A stretch of 64,000 nucleotides of DNA from Apus apus. Lineage: Eukaryota; Chordata; Aves; Apodiformes; Apodidae. The notes below the pieces were generated by a model, which ran no database searches, was not told the DNA's origin, and saw only the letters and a program-made list of their open reading frames with translations. Location: the NCBI RefSeq assembly GCF_020740795.1, contig NC_067312.1:37486905-37550904 (forward strand), read 5' to 3'. Below, one piece after another: positions 12,201-25,989 of this stretch (its first letter is position 1; each line of letters begins with the position of its first letter). The position numbers and the translations under genes are program-made.

Positions 12201-12802
12201 TATCATTCTCGGACTTGAAGTAACATAGCAAAATAAATTCTTCTCAATATCAGGTTCTAAATGTGCATGAAATTTGTAGACCACTGTGAGAAGAAAAAGC
12301 AGTGAACAAAGTCCACTAATGCAAAGTCCAATAATTGTACAACTTTTACAGTATTGCAAAGATTGAAAGTTGAAGAAATCGGTGGAGTTATATGGAAGTA
12401 TTTTCCAGAGGTTGTACAGTAGTTACTTGCAAGAATGTTTGAAAGCACAAAACCGAATTATTATTTAGTTGAGATTTTCGAGGGTGTGTTCCTTAAAAAT
12501 AACTTATTTTTTCTGTATAAAACTGTAAGAACTGCTAATATATGCAAGAGCTGTGTAACTCTTCTTTGAAAGTTTCTTTTTATTATTTTGTACTGCTGTG
12601 ATACACATTAATGTTTTCTTGCCTTTTTTTATTTTTCTCTTCAAAGCAAGAAGATTTCTGTCAGTATAACTCCTTCCTGTATTGGAGAGCACCATTGCCT
12701 ACTGTTGATGTGACCGATATTCAGAACCTAGATGGAGAGACTCCACCAGAAGCTAAAACTCCTTCAAGGACTGATACCATGGAGACTGAAATGGAGACCT
12801 GA
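8644..12802 (+). CDS. C9orf40: C9orf40 homologue, complete two-exon gene
   Basis: A conserved vertebrate protein of unknown function. The CDS joins 8644-8979 and 12647-12802 in phase 0 and gives 163 residues, against 194 in human by memory. The N-terminus MAKRRAEPLVCHVPVKRLL matches human MAKRRAAEPVTFHVPWKRLL. The C-terminus QYNSFLYWRAPLPTVDVTDI matches human QYNTFQYWRNPLPPIDLADI. The middle (about residues 20-110) is low-complexity Pro/Ala/Gly/Arg, probably disordered, and shorter than in human. The start was chosen because family similarity begins at this ATG. The open frame upstream (from 8413) is GC-rich shadow. The donor is CTGAG|GTAACG (GT at 8980) and the acceptor is TCTTCAAAG (AG at 12645-12646). 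Arg/Lys clusters hint at a nuclear location; that is inference only. Confidence 0.95.
8980..12646 (+). other. C9orf40 intron 1
   Basis: A GT-AG intron. Its first 260 bases are still CpG island; the rest is AT-rich. The longest open frame is on the minus strand at 10128-10583 (151 codons). It resembles nothing I know and has no Kozak or promoter context. No repeat family is recognised. Confidence 0.75.
12647..12802 (+). CDS. C9orf40: C9orf40 coding exon 2
   Basis: 51 codons plus TGA (12800-12802). It opens with QEDFCQYNSFLYWRAPLP, the most conserved part of the family, followed by an acidic/threonine-rich tail ending METEMET. The intron before it is 3,667 nt. Confidence 0.95.
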   Translation, partial: QEDFCQYNSFLYWRAPLPTVDVTDIQNLDGETPPEAKTPSRTDTMETEMET

Positions 12803-13968
12803 GGAGTTTTTTCATAGTTTTGCATCTACTTGGAGGAAACTTGTTTTTGTTTGGCTTCAAGTTTTTCTACTTGGAAGAAAAATAAGCATGTTTCTGCCTT
12901 CTTGAAGAAACAGTGTTGTGTTAGTCTGCAAAAGCAAGTCAGTCTTAGTGGATGGGATTATCACTGTGGGATGCTTAATAGTACACTGTCTGGAGGTACA
13001 CAGTGTGGAACAGGCTAAAATTTCTAGCAAGTATGCTAGAAAACATGGAGGCAGACTAAAAGAAAACTACAAAATATTAGAACTTTGGGATGCAATTAAA
13101 AGAAACAGGTAGATATATTACATGCGGAAGGCAAGTGAAATAATTTTGCTTGTCGTGAACAAAGAAGATTGAACTGTGGTAGCTGAAGGTGAAATATTTA
13201 TCATGTGAATTTATCATAAAGCACAGAAACTAGTGATTTTTAATGTTTTGTTCTGGGTTTTGGTTGGTATGTTGCTTGTTTTTTTTCCATGTAATAGCTA
13301 AACCAAAGTAAGAGTCTACCAAAACCAGACAAAACATTCCCTTCCCTATGCAAACCAAAACCAAGTGTGGCAGGGAGAGGGAAGGAAAAGGGGATCTTCT
13401 ATGTTGTAAGCTGCCGTTGTTCTGAAAGTTTTTCATACACTTGTGAAGAAGTTTTTTCACTTTCTCCTTTTCACATTGCCCAAAGCAGTGGGCAGCCTAG
13501 GTTTTTGGTCCATTCTCAAGTTAATGCTATTCTTATTCTTTGTGATGTAAGCTTTGGTAGCATCAAAGTGGCAGGTGTGCACAGATATTTCAAGAAAAAA
13601 TAATGCAATGTAAAATTACTGCATATGCTTTTCAAACATAACTGACTGAGGTGTAGTTTTTGTAGAGACTATGGATCTTGCAAAACATTTTTACAGAAGT
13701 TCATTGAATTAGTGGTTTTTTGCTGTGAAATATGAGCTTAATGCTTGTCTTTTGTAATTTATTTACAAGTTGAAGTACAATTAGAAATACTTGTCTTTAA
13801 TAATAGACTGAAGTCATATGGACAAACTGTCAAGACTTAGCAAATGTGATTTGTCTTTAAGGATAGCAAACACTGTACTTTTGTTGGAATATCTTGTGTT
13901 TTTTTCCATTTATTTTTTTAAATAATGTATTTGCTGAAGGACAATAAAGTTTCATCTGTGTGTATTTC
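12803..13968 (+). other. C9orf40: C9orf40 3' UTR with poly(A) signal
   Basis: About 1.1 kb of non-coding sequence leads from the stop to AATAAA at 13943-13948, followed by TTTCATCTGTGTGTATTTC, a GT-rich downstream element. Cleavage is inferred near 13965. No earlier canonical signal is obvious. Confidence 0.65.
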
Positions 13969-15270
13969 AGAACTTTGGGACTACAACTGTGTGAAGTTGC
14001 TTCGATAACTTTGTCATTTTGGGGTCTTTTTGCTTAAAGGAGCTTTTCAGCCTTCTTAGTAAACATCCAGAAGCTTTTTTTTTTTCTCAGTATTTGTGCC
14101 ATGAGGTACCCTTTTTGTTAATTGCTTGTTTGTTTAGATTGTTAGGGTCTGTAGTACCCATAAAAGGAAGGAGGTGTCTCAGTGACTCAGGCATTTAATG
14201 GTGCTTGTTTGGATATTATTCTGCTGGCTATCAGGTTAGCTGGATACATAATTAAACAGTATTTATTTTTCTTATGCAATGTCAATTACATTTTTTAGGT
14301 CCAATTATGTCTTCTTGTCTTAGGAGGTACTTTAAAAGTGTTATTAAAAACAAAATACTTTTTTTGGCAAGACTGCAACTGCTATTACATGTTTACTATA
14401 ACCAAAATAAATTACATAGCTTTATTAATTTGTTTCAGATATTTGGGTGTTTTTGTTTTTACACTAGGTAATATATGCATTCCTGTATTTGTGGGGTTTT
14501 TATGTTTCACACCATCCAGTATTCTCAGTATCCGGTATTTTGCATTATTAGCTAGTATCTTTGCAGGCATATTTTGGTAGCATAAAATCTTGGAGCTTCA
14601 TATACAGGAATAGACTGCATTTTAGCATTAAAATCTATCTCTCCCCTATATTCACAGGATAGATATGTTTTACTACCATCTTCAAGGTATATATCCGAGC
14701 TATTCCATAGCAAAATAAATAAGCCCTTTAAAAGAAATCGAGCTTGCACTATGTTGTAGGCCATATGTTTAGTTTATTTGCAATTATGCTGTAGGCAAGC
14801 ACTTTACTCTTAGCTCATTCCAGACGTGGGCTGTGTGTTACGGGCTGGAATGTTACTGCTATTTTCGGAGCATTTGCTGAGCTGATTAATTTTTCCATTC
14901 ATCTGTTTGCAAATAGAGGCAAATTTAAAAGCATTGGAAAACTTTTGAAATTACGTCTGAGAGTTAAGTTTATATAAAAGGCTGGGCAATTAAGGGGGAG
15001 TGATGGTAGATTACATAGACTTTACATTAGAGCTGTCAAAAGGTGTGATCAAGACATGCCATTGCTCAGTGTCTGGTATCTCCAGATACTATGTGGCACT
15101 GTGTTACCAAAACACTTGTGACTTCCAGCTCCATTTTTCCAGAGGTCTTGTTCAAGAGCTGCATGCTTAAGGTGTTTTAATTTGCATGTGCATTCATATC
15201 CATTGCGAAGAAATTATTTTGAAATAACATGTCAACACAAATTCTAAGACAGCTCAGGAGTAGCAAAATG
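13969..15270. other. Intergenic, nothing recognised
   Basis: AT-rich DNA between the C9orf40 3' end and the CR1 element. Small ORFs at 14274-14580 have no recognisable family. I see no RNA gene. Confidence 0.5.
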
Positions 15271-18200
15271 GAGTCATGGAATAGTTTGGGATGGACAAAA
15301 CCTTTATAGATCATCTAGCCTAACAACCTGCCATGGGTAGGAACATCTTCAACTAGATCAGGTTGGTCAGAGCCCAGTCCAACCCAACCCTGAGTGTTTC
15401 CAGGGATGGGGCATCTATCGCCTCTCTAGACAGCCTGTTCCAGTGTTTCACCACTCTCACTGTTAAAAAAAATCTTCCTTGCAAGTCCATCCTTTTTTAG
15501 TGTAATGCCATTATCCCCTGTCATGTTGCAACAGGCCTTGCTAAAAGGTCTGTCCCCATCTTTCTTATAAGCCCACTTTTAAGTACTGAAAGGTCACAAT
15601 AAAGCCGTATCTTGTCCAGGGTGAACAACCCTCTCAGCCTTTCCTCATAGGAGAGGAGCTCCAGCCCTCTAGATTTCATTCTCCTCTGGACTCTCACCAA
15701 CAGGTCCATGTCATTTTTTGTGTTCAGAACTCCAGAACTGAACACAGTACTCCAGGTGAGGTCTTACCAGAGCAAGGTGGAAGGGGAGAAACCTCCTTCG
15801 ACCTGCTGGTCACACTGCTTTTGGTGCAGCCCAGAACGCAGTTGGCTTTCTGAGCTGTGAACACGCATTGACTGTTGATGTCCAGATTTTAATCTACGAG
15901 TACCCCAAAGTCCTCCACAGGGCTGCTCTCAATCCCTTCATCTCCTAGCCTGTGTTGGTACTGGCAGTTGCCCTGACCCATGAGCAGGACCTTGTATTTG
16001 GCCTTACTGAACTTTGTCTGGTTCACACAAGCCCAATTCTCAAGCTTGTCCAGGTCACTCTGGATGGCATCCAGTCCCCCGGGGATGTCAACTGCACCAC
16101 TCAGCTTGGTGTTGTCTGCAAACTTGCTGAGGGTGCACTTAAACCCACTATCTAAGTCATTGAGAAAGATAATAAATAGCACCTGTCCCAGTGTGGACCC
16201 CTGAGGGACACCACCACCACTACCATCTCCATCTGGACATCAAGCTATTGCTGACCACCATCCCACCACTAATTCCTCATCCAGTGAAGAGCCCTCTCAG
16301 AATCCCTCGCATTCCAAGTTTAGAGAAGGAAGTTGTGGAGGACCTTAGCAAAGGCCTTACAGAAGTCCAGATAGATAACATCTATAACTCTTCCCGTGTC
16401 CACTGATGCAGTCACTCTGTCACAGAAAGCCACTGGGTTAGTCAGGCAGGATTTGTCATTGGTAAAACCATCCTGGCTGTGTCAAATCATGCCCCTGTTC
16501 TCCATGTGCCCTACCATAGCTTCTGGGAGGATCTGTTCCATGATCATCCCAGGCACAGAGGTGAGGCTGACAGGTTGATACTTCCCAGGGTCCTCCTTTC
16601 TACCTTTCTCAAAAGTGGGTGCGATGTTTCTCTTTTTTCCCGTCTCCAGGGACACAATTTGATTACTCTGACTTCAAATATCACGGAGAGTGACTTGTCA
16701 ACTACATCAGCCAATTCCCTCTGGACTCTAAGGTGCATCTTGTTAGGTCCCACGGATTTAGATAAATTCAGGTTCCCTAGGTGGTCACGAACCTGATCTT
16801 TTACAATGGGAGGGACTTTGCTGCTCCAGTCTCTCAGTCTTGAGGTCCATCCGCTGAAGGGGTGTGGGAACAGGTTGCTAGTGAAGACTGAGGCAAAAAA
16901 GTTGTTGCTTACCTCAGCTTTCTTGACCGTTGTTAACAGTTTGACAGACAATTTCTTCAGGAAGATATGCTTTCTCTGACCTTCCTTTTTTGGTTGACGT
17001 ACCCGCAGAAGCCATTCATGTTATTCTTTGCAACCCTTGCCTAGTTCAGCTCCAGTAACTTCTTCGCCTTTCTGACCCCATTCCTGCACAACCCAGCAGT
17101 GTCCCTATACTCTTCCCAGGATACCTGCCCCTCCTTTCACTGCCTGTGCAGGTCCTCCTTGCCCTTTAGTCTGACCAGCAGGTCTTGAATCACCCATGCC
17201 AGTCTCTTGCTTTCCTTGTCTGACATCTTGCACTTAGTGATTGACAGCTCTTGTGCTTTTTGGAAAGTGTCCTTTAAGATCTGCCATCTCCGTGCTGCTC
17301 CCTTGTCCCTCAGGGCAGTTTCCTAGTGGGTCCTATTGACTAATTCCTTTAATAGTCCACAATTTACTCTTGTCCCACATCCCTCAGGACTGTGTACTCC
17401 ACCAGTGCATTATCACTGCAGCCCAGGCTGTCTTCTATCTTGACATCACTGATTACCTCATTTGAGTAGGTGACCATCAGGTCCAGTATCAAATACTCTC
17501 AGCTAGGGCTATGACCTGGCTAAAGGAGCTATCCTCAATGCACCTTAGGAATCTGCTTATTGCCTGTGGCTCACCAAGTTACTTTTCCAGCAGATGCTGG
17601 GGTAGCAGAAATTCCCCAGCAGGAAGACAGCCTGGAGCGTGATGCCTCCTGCAGCTGGAGTGAGAAGGGTTCATCAATAGGCTCCCCTTGATTGGGTGGC
17701 CTGTAGTAGACACCAACCACAAGTTTCCCTTTAGTTGCCTCCATCTCTAATTCTTATGGAGAAGCTTTCAACCTGTTCATGCCTATTCTTCAGAGACAGC
17801 TCTTCACAGTCCCATTAGTTTCTTGATGTAGAGGGCAAAGCCCCACCCCTTCTTCCTCATTTGTCCCTTCTGAACAGCCTGCAGCCATCAACAGCCACAC
17901 ATCAGTCATGGGAGTCATCCCACCAAGTCTCAGTAATAGCAACTAGGACTTTGCTTTCTAGCAGCACAATGGCTTCCAGTTCCTTCTATTGGGGCCCATG
18001 CTGTGTGCATTGGTGTAAAGGCACTTCAGCAAGGGTGTTGACCATGTCACCTTCTTAGAGGAACACCCTTTAACTCCTCTGTAGCATTTCACTGACATTT
18101 CCCTGTTGGCTCCTATTGCCTGAGGAGCCTCTGACTCATCTCCATAAGAATTCAAGTGTGCTGCAGTGTACCCAGCATGTCTCAGCGAGACAGGCTGAGG

Positions 18201-18540
18201 GCCCTCATGAGCCACCTGTCCCAGTAACCTTGGCATGTCATCCTACAGGTTGTCACAGGCATGCCTGATAATATCCTCCTTCCCCTTCAAGTCTAGTTTA
18301 AAGTTCTGCCAATGAGCCCCGAAAGCTCCTGAGCAAAACCCTCTTCTCCCTTTGAGAAAGGTGAATCCCATCAGATACCAGCAGGCCTGGTGCTGTCTAG
18401 GCCATCCCATTATTGAAAATCCCTAAACTGTGAGGCTGACACCAGCCACACAGCCATGTATCAACAGACCAGATGAGTCTGTTTCTTCCAGTGTCGCTGC
18501 CTTCAACTAGAGGGAGGTAAAAATAATCTGCCAAAAATTC
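15270..18540 (-). mobile_element. Long degenerate CR1 LINE (minus strand)
   Basis: Read on the minus strand, this is a nearly full-length, heavily mutated CR1. The 3' end lies near 15270 (TCATGGAATAGTTTGGG, GATCATCTAGCCTAACAAC, CAACTAGATCAGGTTG). RT pieces follow at about 15889-16182 ([20 protein letters not shown]; the usual FADD box reads FADN) and 16544-16951. The start of the ORF2 endonuclease is near 17958-18236 (LKCLYTNAHSM). Further non-coding or ORF1-like sequence reaches about 18540. Frames are broken many times, so it is a dead copy. It is the largest repeat here and sits between C9orf40 and the TRPM6 CpG island. Confidence 0.88.
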
Positions 18541-21500
18541 AATGGACATTAAGAAAATACATGCTTATGTATATGGGTAGTTGGAAAAACACAGCATAAT
18601 AGTGTAGAAAATAATAGATTGCAAATGAATGTTTCCAGGTGACTGAAGATAATTACTGTTCACCTTTTAGCACCTTGTTCTGGTTACAGCAGTCATTGTG
18701 GGAAATTAATATGTACTTCTGCAAAAGCATCTGATGACAGCCAAATGAGAGATGTTAGACTGCACAGACTCATTGTTTGGTGTAGTGAAGCCTATGTTCA
18801 AAGACACATTTAAAAGTAGCTAGTACACTTGGGCTGGCTTAATTATTTCCATGCCTACAGTTATAACCTTGACTCTCTAGGTGGCAATATGCATGCACAG
18901 TAAACTACAGTGAATCTGGAAAATGTTTTGGGTATGCTTTTATTCTGAACTGCTACTGAAAACTCAAGTAGTGACATCATGAATGTTAATCATTTCCTTA
19001 CCGTGATACATAAATAAAGGCAGATCAAGTCACAAGTTCCTGATTATAAGGTGACACGAGGTCTTCAGCATAACTGGAGTAAAAACATTTTGTCAAGAAC
19101 TTTTTATTGATCTCTTATTTCTCTCTTTACTCTTCCACCCCCCAAAAAAACAAACCAAAAAAGAAAAACAAGTGCTTTCCATTTAACACATGGGAATTTG
19201 CTGTCACTACTTCTTGCACTGTTTCCATTAGTTACAACTGGAAAGCAAGCTTTATCTGATTGTGTGTTGGATGGAAACCTCAGTCAGTGGCTGAAGGCTC
19301 CCTGAAATATATTCGTTAAATATGGAGAAGAAAAAGGTAAGTGCTAATTCAATAGAAATTAACTCATGAAGTAGTGTTTAAATGCTGATATATAGGTAAC
19401 AATATATTATTAATGTATGAGGAAATTTCATATAGGGTTTTTCAATTAGTCTTATCAAAAGATCCCTTATTTAGGATTCCTATTTCAAACTTCTTGTATT
19501 AGAGAATTTGATGGTGATGCAACAAACAATATAAGTTATTGATACTTAATTGGTAAGTGAACTCAGTAATTATTAATAAGTATATTTTAAACACTTTTGG
19601 TCAAAAAAATAGCATTCCTGACTTTTTAGTCACTTCTAAGGACCCAAAAATCATTGTTCTTTCTTTTCTTAAAGCTATACAGATACTAACTTTTCACTAC
19701 TGCAGAAAAAATATTTTCCTTACTACTGATATGTTACCACTCCAAAGGGAAAAAAATTGTGAAAGGAAGATAGAGACAAAGTAAATTTTTGTTTGTAATT
19801 TTATTTTGTTTTTAAGAGTTACTGTGGTTGATGGTTGTTTTCCTGGTTTTGTTTTGTCTTTTTTTTTATAATGTGAGTTTTCGAAATAAGGGATATGGAC
19901 TGGCTAAACATTACATTCTCCTACAGTTTTCTTATATGAACACCTGGGGTTCATGTTAGCATTGTAATATGATGAAATAAGTGGCTTACCAAGAATGAGA
20001 CTGGGAAAAGTAAACAAAAATAGTATTGTGCTATCTTTGATGAGTGTAAGCCAGAGAAAAGATTTTTCCTGTGGAGCTATGAATGGAAATGAGCAACATC
20101 TATTCACCATTCTCTTGCACAAATGAAATTTGTAATGTCCTTCAACTGAGCAGTGCACAGTGGTCTCCTAATCAAATTGGAACACATAACAATTAATTCC
20201 ATTGGATCTACCCTAAGTGTGAAATGTTGTCTCTCTGAAGCCTGATGATATAGTGGATATTTCATTTTGAAGCTTCAGCCTGTAGAATATGAAATGTGCT
20301 TCCAGTTTCTTTTCCTTCCTAGCATTGAAAAACTGGTTTTGCCTCTGATGCATAAAATGCTATAATTATGTAAGAACTACTTTGGCATAATGTAAGCTAC
20401 CAAAATCCTATGATTTAATGATTGTCAATTGTAAACTGCAATATTTTTTTTTTGAGCAAATAATCCCAAAATGTTGCATTTGTGTATCCAGCAATAGTTA
20501 GTTTTTATGCTTTTACATTTTAGAAATTGGAGAAACCTGTGATTGAAAAGAGGAAAATCTACTTCAGACAAACCTGTTTTTTTTATATGTGTAATGTGCA
20601 AATACAGAGGCACTTAAGACAGCCTTTCATTGTATAAGTTGAAGCCGTAAAAATACTCTAAATCATAATTGTGAAATATGAGAGGGAAAGTACAGCTAAC
20701 AAGAAAAAAATATTTATACTTTGGACATGAATAGTAATATCAAACTTGGAATGTAAATATAAAAATATCTTAATTTCTATGGCATGGCAAGGCTTCAGGG
20801 AGAAATTATTATGGTTTTGATACCCGATATGTGTGGGTTTTTCTCTTAGAGTCCATATATACAATGCACATATGCCAAAAGTGCTTTAAGGATACAGCTT
20901 GGTCAGTGGGGTCCCTTTGAGTCAAACAGAGATACTGCAAGCTTTATGCCAGAAAACAGCATAGAAGTTGAATAGGCTCCCCATTATCTTTCTCATTATA
21001 TTGAGCCTTTTCAATGCATTATTTTCTCCTTCATTTAAATTGTGCAGTTTATTTGTGAATATCCTGGATTTGTCAGTGCTGACTATTCCAGTCTCAAATT
21101 GTTTTGAAATTTCTGTTTTATCTTTGTTAGGGTGGTCTTGAATTATTGAGAGGCCAGAATTGCTAATGTATAAAGACCAGTCATTTCAATAATGAGTTCA
21201 GGATTCAAAACATTCATACACAAATTTATTAGACCACATTTCATGGTGATTACCAGTGCCTATCATTGACTTAGAAGAATGATAAAAATTAATTACTAGG
21301 TTTTCATTTGCAGTTAGGAAAATTAATAGCACTATGCCTTTTAGAGATAGGATTTTGAAGGTCTCTGCACTTCAGTGGTACAGGTTCCCAGAGGTTAAAG
21401 TAGTGGAATTTGCTTTTTTGAGATGTAATACTCTGATTTACACCCATATAAGTGTCTTTCTTGCCTCCAGCCACAGGTCACTAAAGGACAGCCTTTCTTC

Positions 21501-24500
21501 TTCCCTTGTGGAGCACAGTGTTCCTTGTACATTTACTGCTGATTAACCCTTAATTTTTAGGTAAATAGTTTTGGGTTAGTTGAAAATAAAGAGGTCATGT
21601 GGATAAGGTTATTTTATTTCCATCTCAATAGGAGGGTTTTTCTCATTTTCTCTAAAACTTGAAGCATTTGCTTTGGGATATCTGAATGTGAATATTAATG
21701 GAGATCCTCATCCTCCCAAATCTACCTTCAGCATAGTCCCAGTGAGAAAGACGTATTGTAACTGGTACGAAAAAAAGGTGGAAAAGAAAAAAAACAGATT
21801 TTGAAAATAGTTTTAAAATGGGGATTTGAAAGCTCTGGAATAACATCTGGAGAATGTCTCACTGCAGAATCCATATGCCTGTCATTTGACACAGGCACAC
21901 AGTCAAAGGTCACATCTTCTAGGAGTACTCTGAAAGATGACATTTGAAAAATCTGTTAACCAGCCTGTAGGATACAAGGAATTACAGATCAAGCTGAAGA
22001 GAGTCAGTGTTCCCTGAGATAGTTCTACAAAACTCTTAAGACTTGTTATTCTTAGAAGCTGGAATTGTGTTAAAGCTCTAGAAAGGCTCCTCGGAAAGTG
22101 AATAAAATTTCAAGGTGTTACTGATTAGTTATAAATATAATCAGAGGAGTCATCTAATTCTGAGCTAAGAACAACTGAAGTGGTTATCCTTCGATCCTGC
22201 ATCTTGCTCATGCTTGTCTCCCTGACTGTTATCCTACAGAAGTACATTGTGCTTCTCCGTTACTGTGAAGGGCTTTTTCTCAAGAGATGGAGACTAGTAC
22301 ACCTCAGCTGCAGAACACAGTCCTACACTGAGTCTCCTCTTAGGTCTTCTTCACTCTTTTTCCTACCTCTATTAAGAAAATTGAATAACAGAGACCAATG
22401 AGACCATTTGAGATGTTATTTCTCAATTCTGGACAGTGATGTTTTGCCTTAGGAAGCAGTATTCTGGTTTCCATGGGACTATATCATTAGAAGCACAGAA
22501 ACTATACATGATTGTAATAAGACTAAATTGTACTGTCACATTTTGTTCTTTGGGTCTGCACTGACTTCAAAGGTATTTACACAATGCATTTTGGAAGAAT
22601 TGATAGTTGGATATTTGTGACCATCCAGCTAACAAAACCTAACCCACTACATTCCTGGCAACTTACAAACTCTTATTTAAAAGCAAATTTTTCTCATAGA
22701 ATAAATTCTGCAGACAGTCCTACTGAGTTTGAGTAATTCCTCATGCAAATACAACATCTGAACTATCTTGAAGGATTTTGAGCAATATTTAGATGCCAGT
22801 AGCTACTTGTTGCAACCACTGAAAAATCTGATTAAAAAAAACACCATAAGGATATATGGCATCCTGGTATTCAGTATTCAAGATGTCCTCATTCTTGCCT
22901 CCTGTTGAAGCATACCTATCATAAGAACTGCTGCTGACCATTTATATGTCTGCTTGGGTTCTGTCCTCCTTAACTTTCGTAAAAACCCCCCAGTATTCCT
23001 GATGAGTGAAATCAGGTTCTCCTTGGAAAAGCACTTGTTGGCTGATCAGTGTCTAATATCAGTGTGCAGAAGGAGGGAAGATGTACTACAATCAGACCTG
23101 CAATAATCATTGCATATTTGCATAATGTGAAATAAGCAATAAAACACGACTTAAGCTCATGCCAGGAAGTTGTCCCTACACACTGTAAGTTGAAGTTCAA
23201 GGCAGAAGATTCTGTTCTGTTTTAGTCCAGAATCTGCATGGTAAAACAGATCTGATTTGCACTACAAAGAAAAAGAGCTTTTCCACAGCATGCTGAAGTA
23301 GTAGCTGAAACAGTCATCATCTAATGAGTGTGTGTTCACTATGTCTGCTGCCAGCCTTTGGTGTTGGACTAACTTGTGAGACTTCATTATTGATGTTGGA
23401 AGATAAAAGTAAATAAGCCTAGTGACAGGCTGATGTGTTGGTAATTATATGGGATGGGGCAAGAAATCTAGAAGCAATCTTCACCAGTTTCATGCCTTGC
23501 TCCTCTCTTTGCTGCTTCATCAGTTCTTGAAGATCTGCTAGGGCACTAAGGCAAAGGTAAAAGTTTGTAGATAGTCTTACGAAACTCAGTGTCTTCAGCA
23601 TGAAGATAATGAAACAACGAAACTGGGAGTTTCCTCTAAAGCAGATTAGTGCATAAAATTAGATTAGTTTTGGCTTTTTAATTCTGAAATTCAGGCACTC
23701 CTTTGCTAAATTCTGGCCGATTAAACACCATTAATGGAAAAAAGAATGTTTTATTATACTTGCTGGATAAGACGCTGTGTTCTAAAAGAACACAGTGAGC
23801 AGAGTGGGTATCTGGATGCTTATGCCTTTACAGGTGTCCCATGGAAACAACAGAAAGAAAGCCATTCCTGTTTTGGTAGAGGTTTCTGTTAGGTGTATTA
23901 TCCTCCTTTAAGATAGTTTTTCAGTAGGAGATTTTTGGACTTTGAAAATGATAGAAGGTTATGTATTAATGTGTCGTACTTCAACATGTCTGCGTTTCAC
24001 TACCTTAGGACGTGAAAAGCAGCAGGTGAGAAATATTGTTCCTAATGGGCATCCAAGAATTGAGCTGGCTGCACTGCTGTTGACATGACAGTTTAGACAC
24101 TGGAAATACAGGGGGTATTAAAAAAACAAGCATCAAGGATGGACAAGCAAGATAGAGCTGATATTAAGGTAAGTCTGTAGCCACAGGATTGATATTCTGC
24201 AGTGGGACTACAGGAGAAAATGTTTCAGCAGTTCTGATTTCTAAAGATAATAGGATAAAGAGAACATGATAGTTATGTGCACTTTGAACTACTAAAATGT
24301 TATAAAGCACAGCATACTTGTTTTCCTATCAGTGGCATGCTGGGGCATTAGGTGTGAGAATTAACAGCATGAGAATTGGTTTGTATGACTTTGTGGAACA
24401 GATTTTTAGGTCTTCATATTAGATTGCAATGGCAAGTCTTGATTCCAGGGAAGACTGAGAACTTATTGTGTCTTAAAGAAGATGCACAGCTTAGAAAGAA

Positions 24501-25985
24501 ATGGCAGGTATTTGGAATGAAGAAAATGCTTGCAATCAGAGGAATATGTACACCTAGCTATGTCCCAGTTAAAGTCCAGACCGTGTGCTGGGATACCTGT
24601 GTTTCAAGTTTTTCACAGGATTCAGTTTCATATGAAGAGTGGGCCTGTTAACAGTGACTGATACGTCCTGTTAAAATGAATTTGTTTAAGTTATATACAT
24701 CAGTGAAGCTAGCAAATTGAGCTGAAAGTTTCTATGCTGACTCAGGATGACATATTTGCAAAAACATAATTTAAAATAATATCTTAAAAGGTATAGCTAG
24801 GAAAAGAATGAACATGCTGTTCATCACCTGCTAAAATTTCTAGCAGTGCCTTCTGTTATTGGAAGCTCTAATGCTTTTTTAAGGCCTACTGTGTAAGAAG
24901 TGCAATTTAAGAAGACTAAAATGGACAAAATGGAAATAGTGTAAGAAGCAGACACATTTGACAGGGGACTGGAAGCATTTTCTTTATCTTCTTTGCCTTT
25001 GAAAGAAAAGTTGTTGCAGCCATGGCTCTCCTGTAGGGAAGGAGGGGACAGCTGGGCACCATGGAGGAAGATGAGTCTTGGGCAGGAAAATTAGAAATTA
25101 AGAGAACAGAAAATGGGAGAAACAACTTGAAAAAGTGGATGGGAAATACAGATAAGTTCCAGAGGCAGGTGGGCACTGGAGCTTAAAATCAATGTAGCAG
25201 CACAACTGAAACCAACAAAAGAAACCTTAGGCAAAAAGCAGATGTGAGGGCAGGGCAGAAACCAAAGAACTTGAGGCTAGGACTGACTAAGGGAAAGGGG
25301 TAAATCTGAGACAAAAGAAAATGGAGATTGAAAGAAAAGTAAGGTTGAGAGACAAGTTGGAGGAAATACAGAATTTTGGAAACAAGATGCAACTTAGAAT
25401 ATCGGGAGAATGGCATATGCCTGCTGTGTTAGCCCACTGTAGGTACAACCAGCTACAGTTGTTGCAGGTCTTTGTTTTGGTCCTCAGTGCGTTCAGGGGC
25501 TCCAACCCTGCAGGAGGCAGTGGTAACAGCTAATGGGCTATTCAGGATCTTCCTTTGGGTTTTCTTTGTCAGTATGGAAAATTTGATACAAAAGGTATGT
25601 GAAAAAGAGAATAGAAAGATCAGCAACCCAGGGTTTATATCTAAGTTTCATCACTTTATGAAAATGTAATTAGTTCACTGTTCATGATCTGGCTTTTGTG
25701 AGCACAGGTTGAGTTGCTTATCACCATGAGCATCCTGTGTTTCTTTTTCACCTTTCGCTTTTCAATAATGTGTTGATTATGTATGATTCAAGCCTTCATC
25801 ATTCAAAAGAGAATCGTTCGTTTGCTCTCGGATCTTCCTGTCAGGCTTATTGTGAGTGCTGTAACCTTAACTTACACCATGCCTTTGTTTTTGTTTTTTT
25901 TTCCACAATATTCTAAAAATGACCGGGAAAAAAACCTCAGGCTTTAGAGGGGGTGCAGAGATGCAGAGTATGCTGAGTTTGGGAT
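18541..25985. other. Intergenic region upstream of TRPM6, nothing recognised
   Basis: About 7.4 kb of AT-rich DNA with no recognisable exon, RNA gene or dated repeat. ORFs above 60 codons (for example 24376-24651, and 24916-25416 on the minus strand) have no family resemblance or splice context. Distal TRPM6 regulatory elements could lie here, but sequence alone does not show them. Confidence 0.5.
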
Positions 25986-25989
25986 ACTT

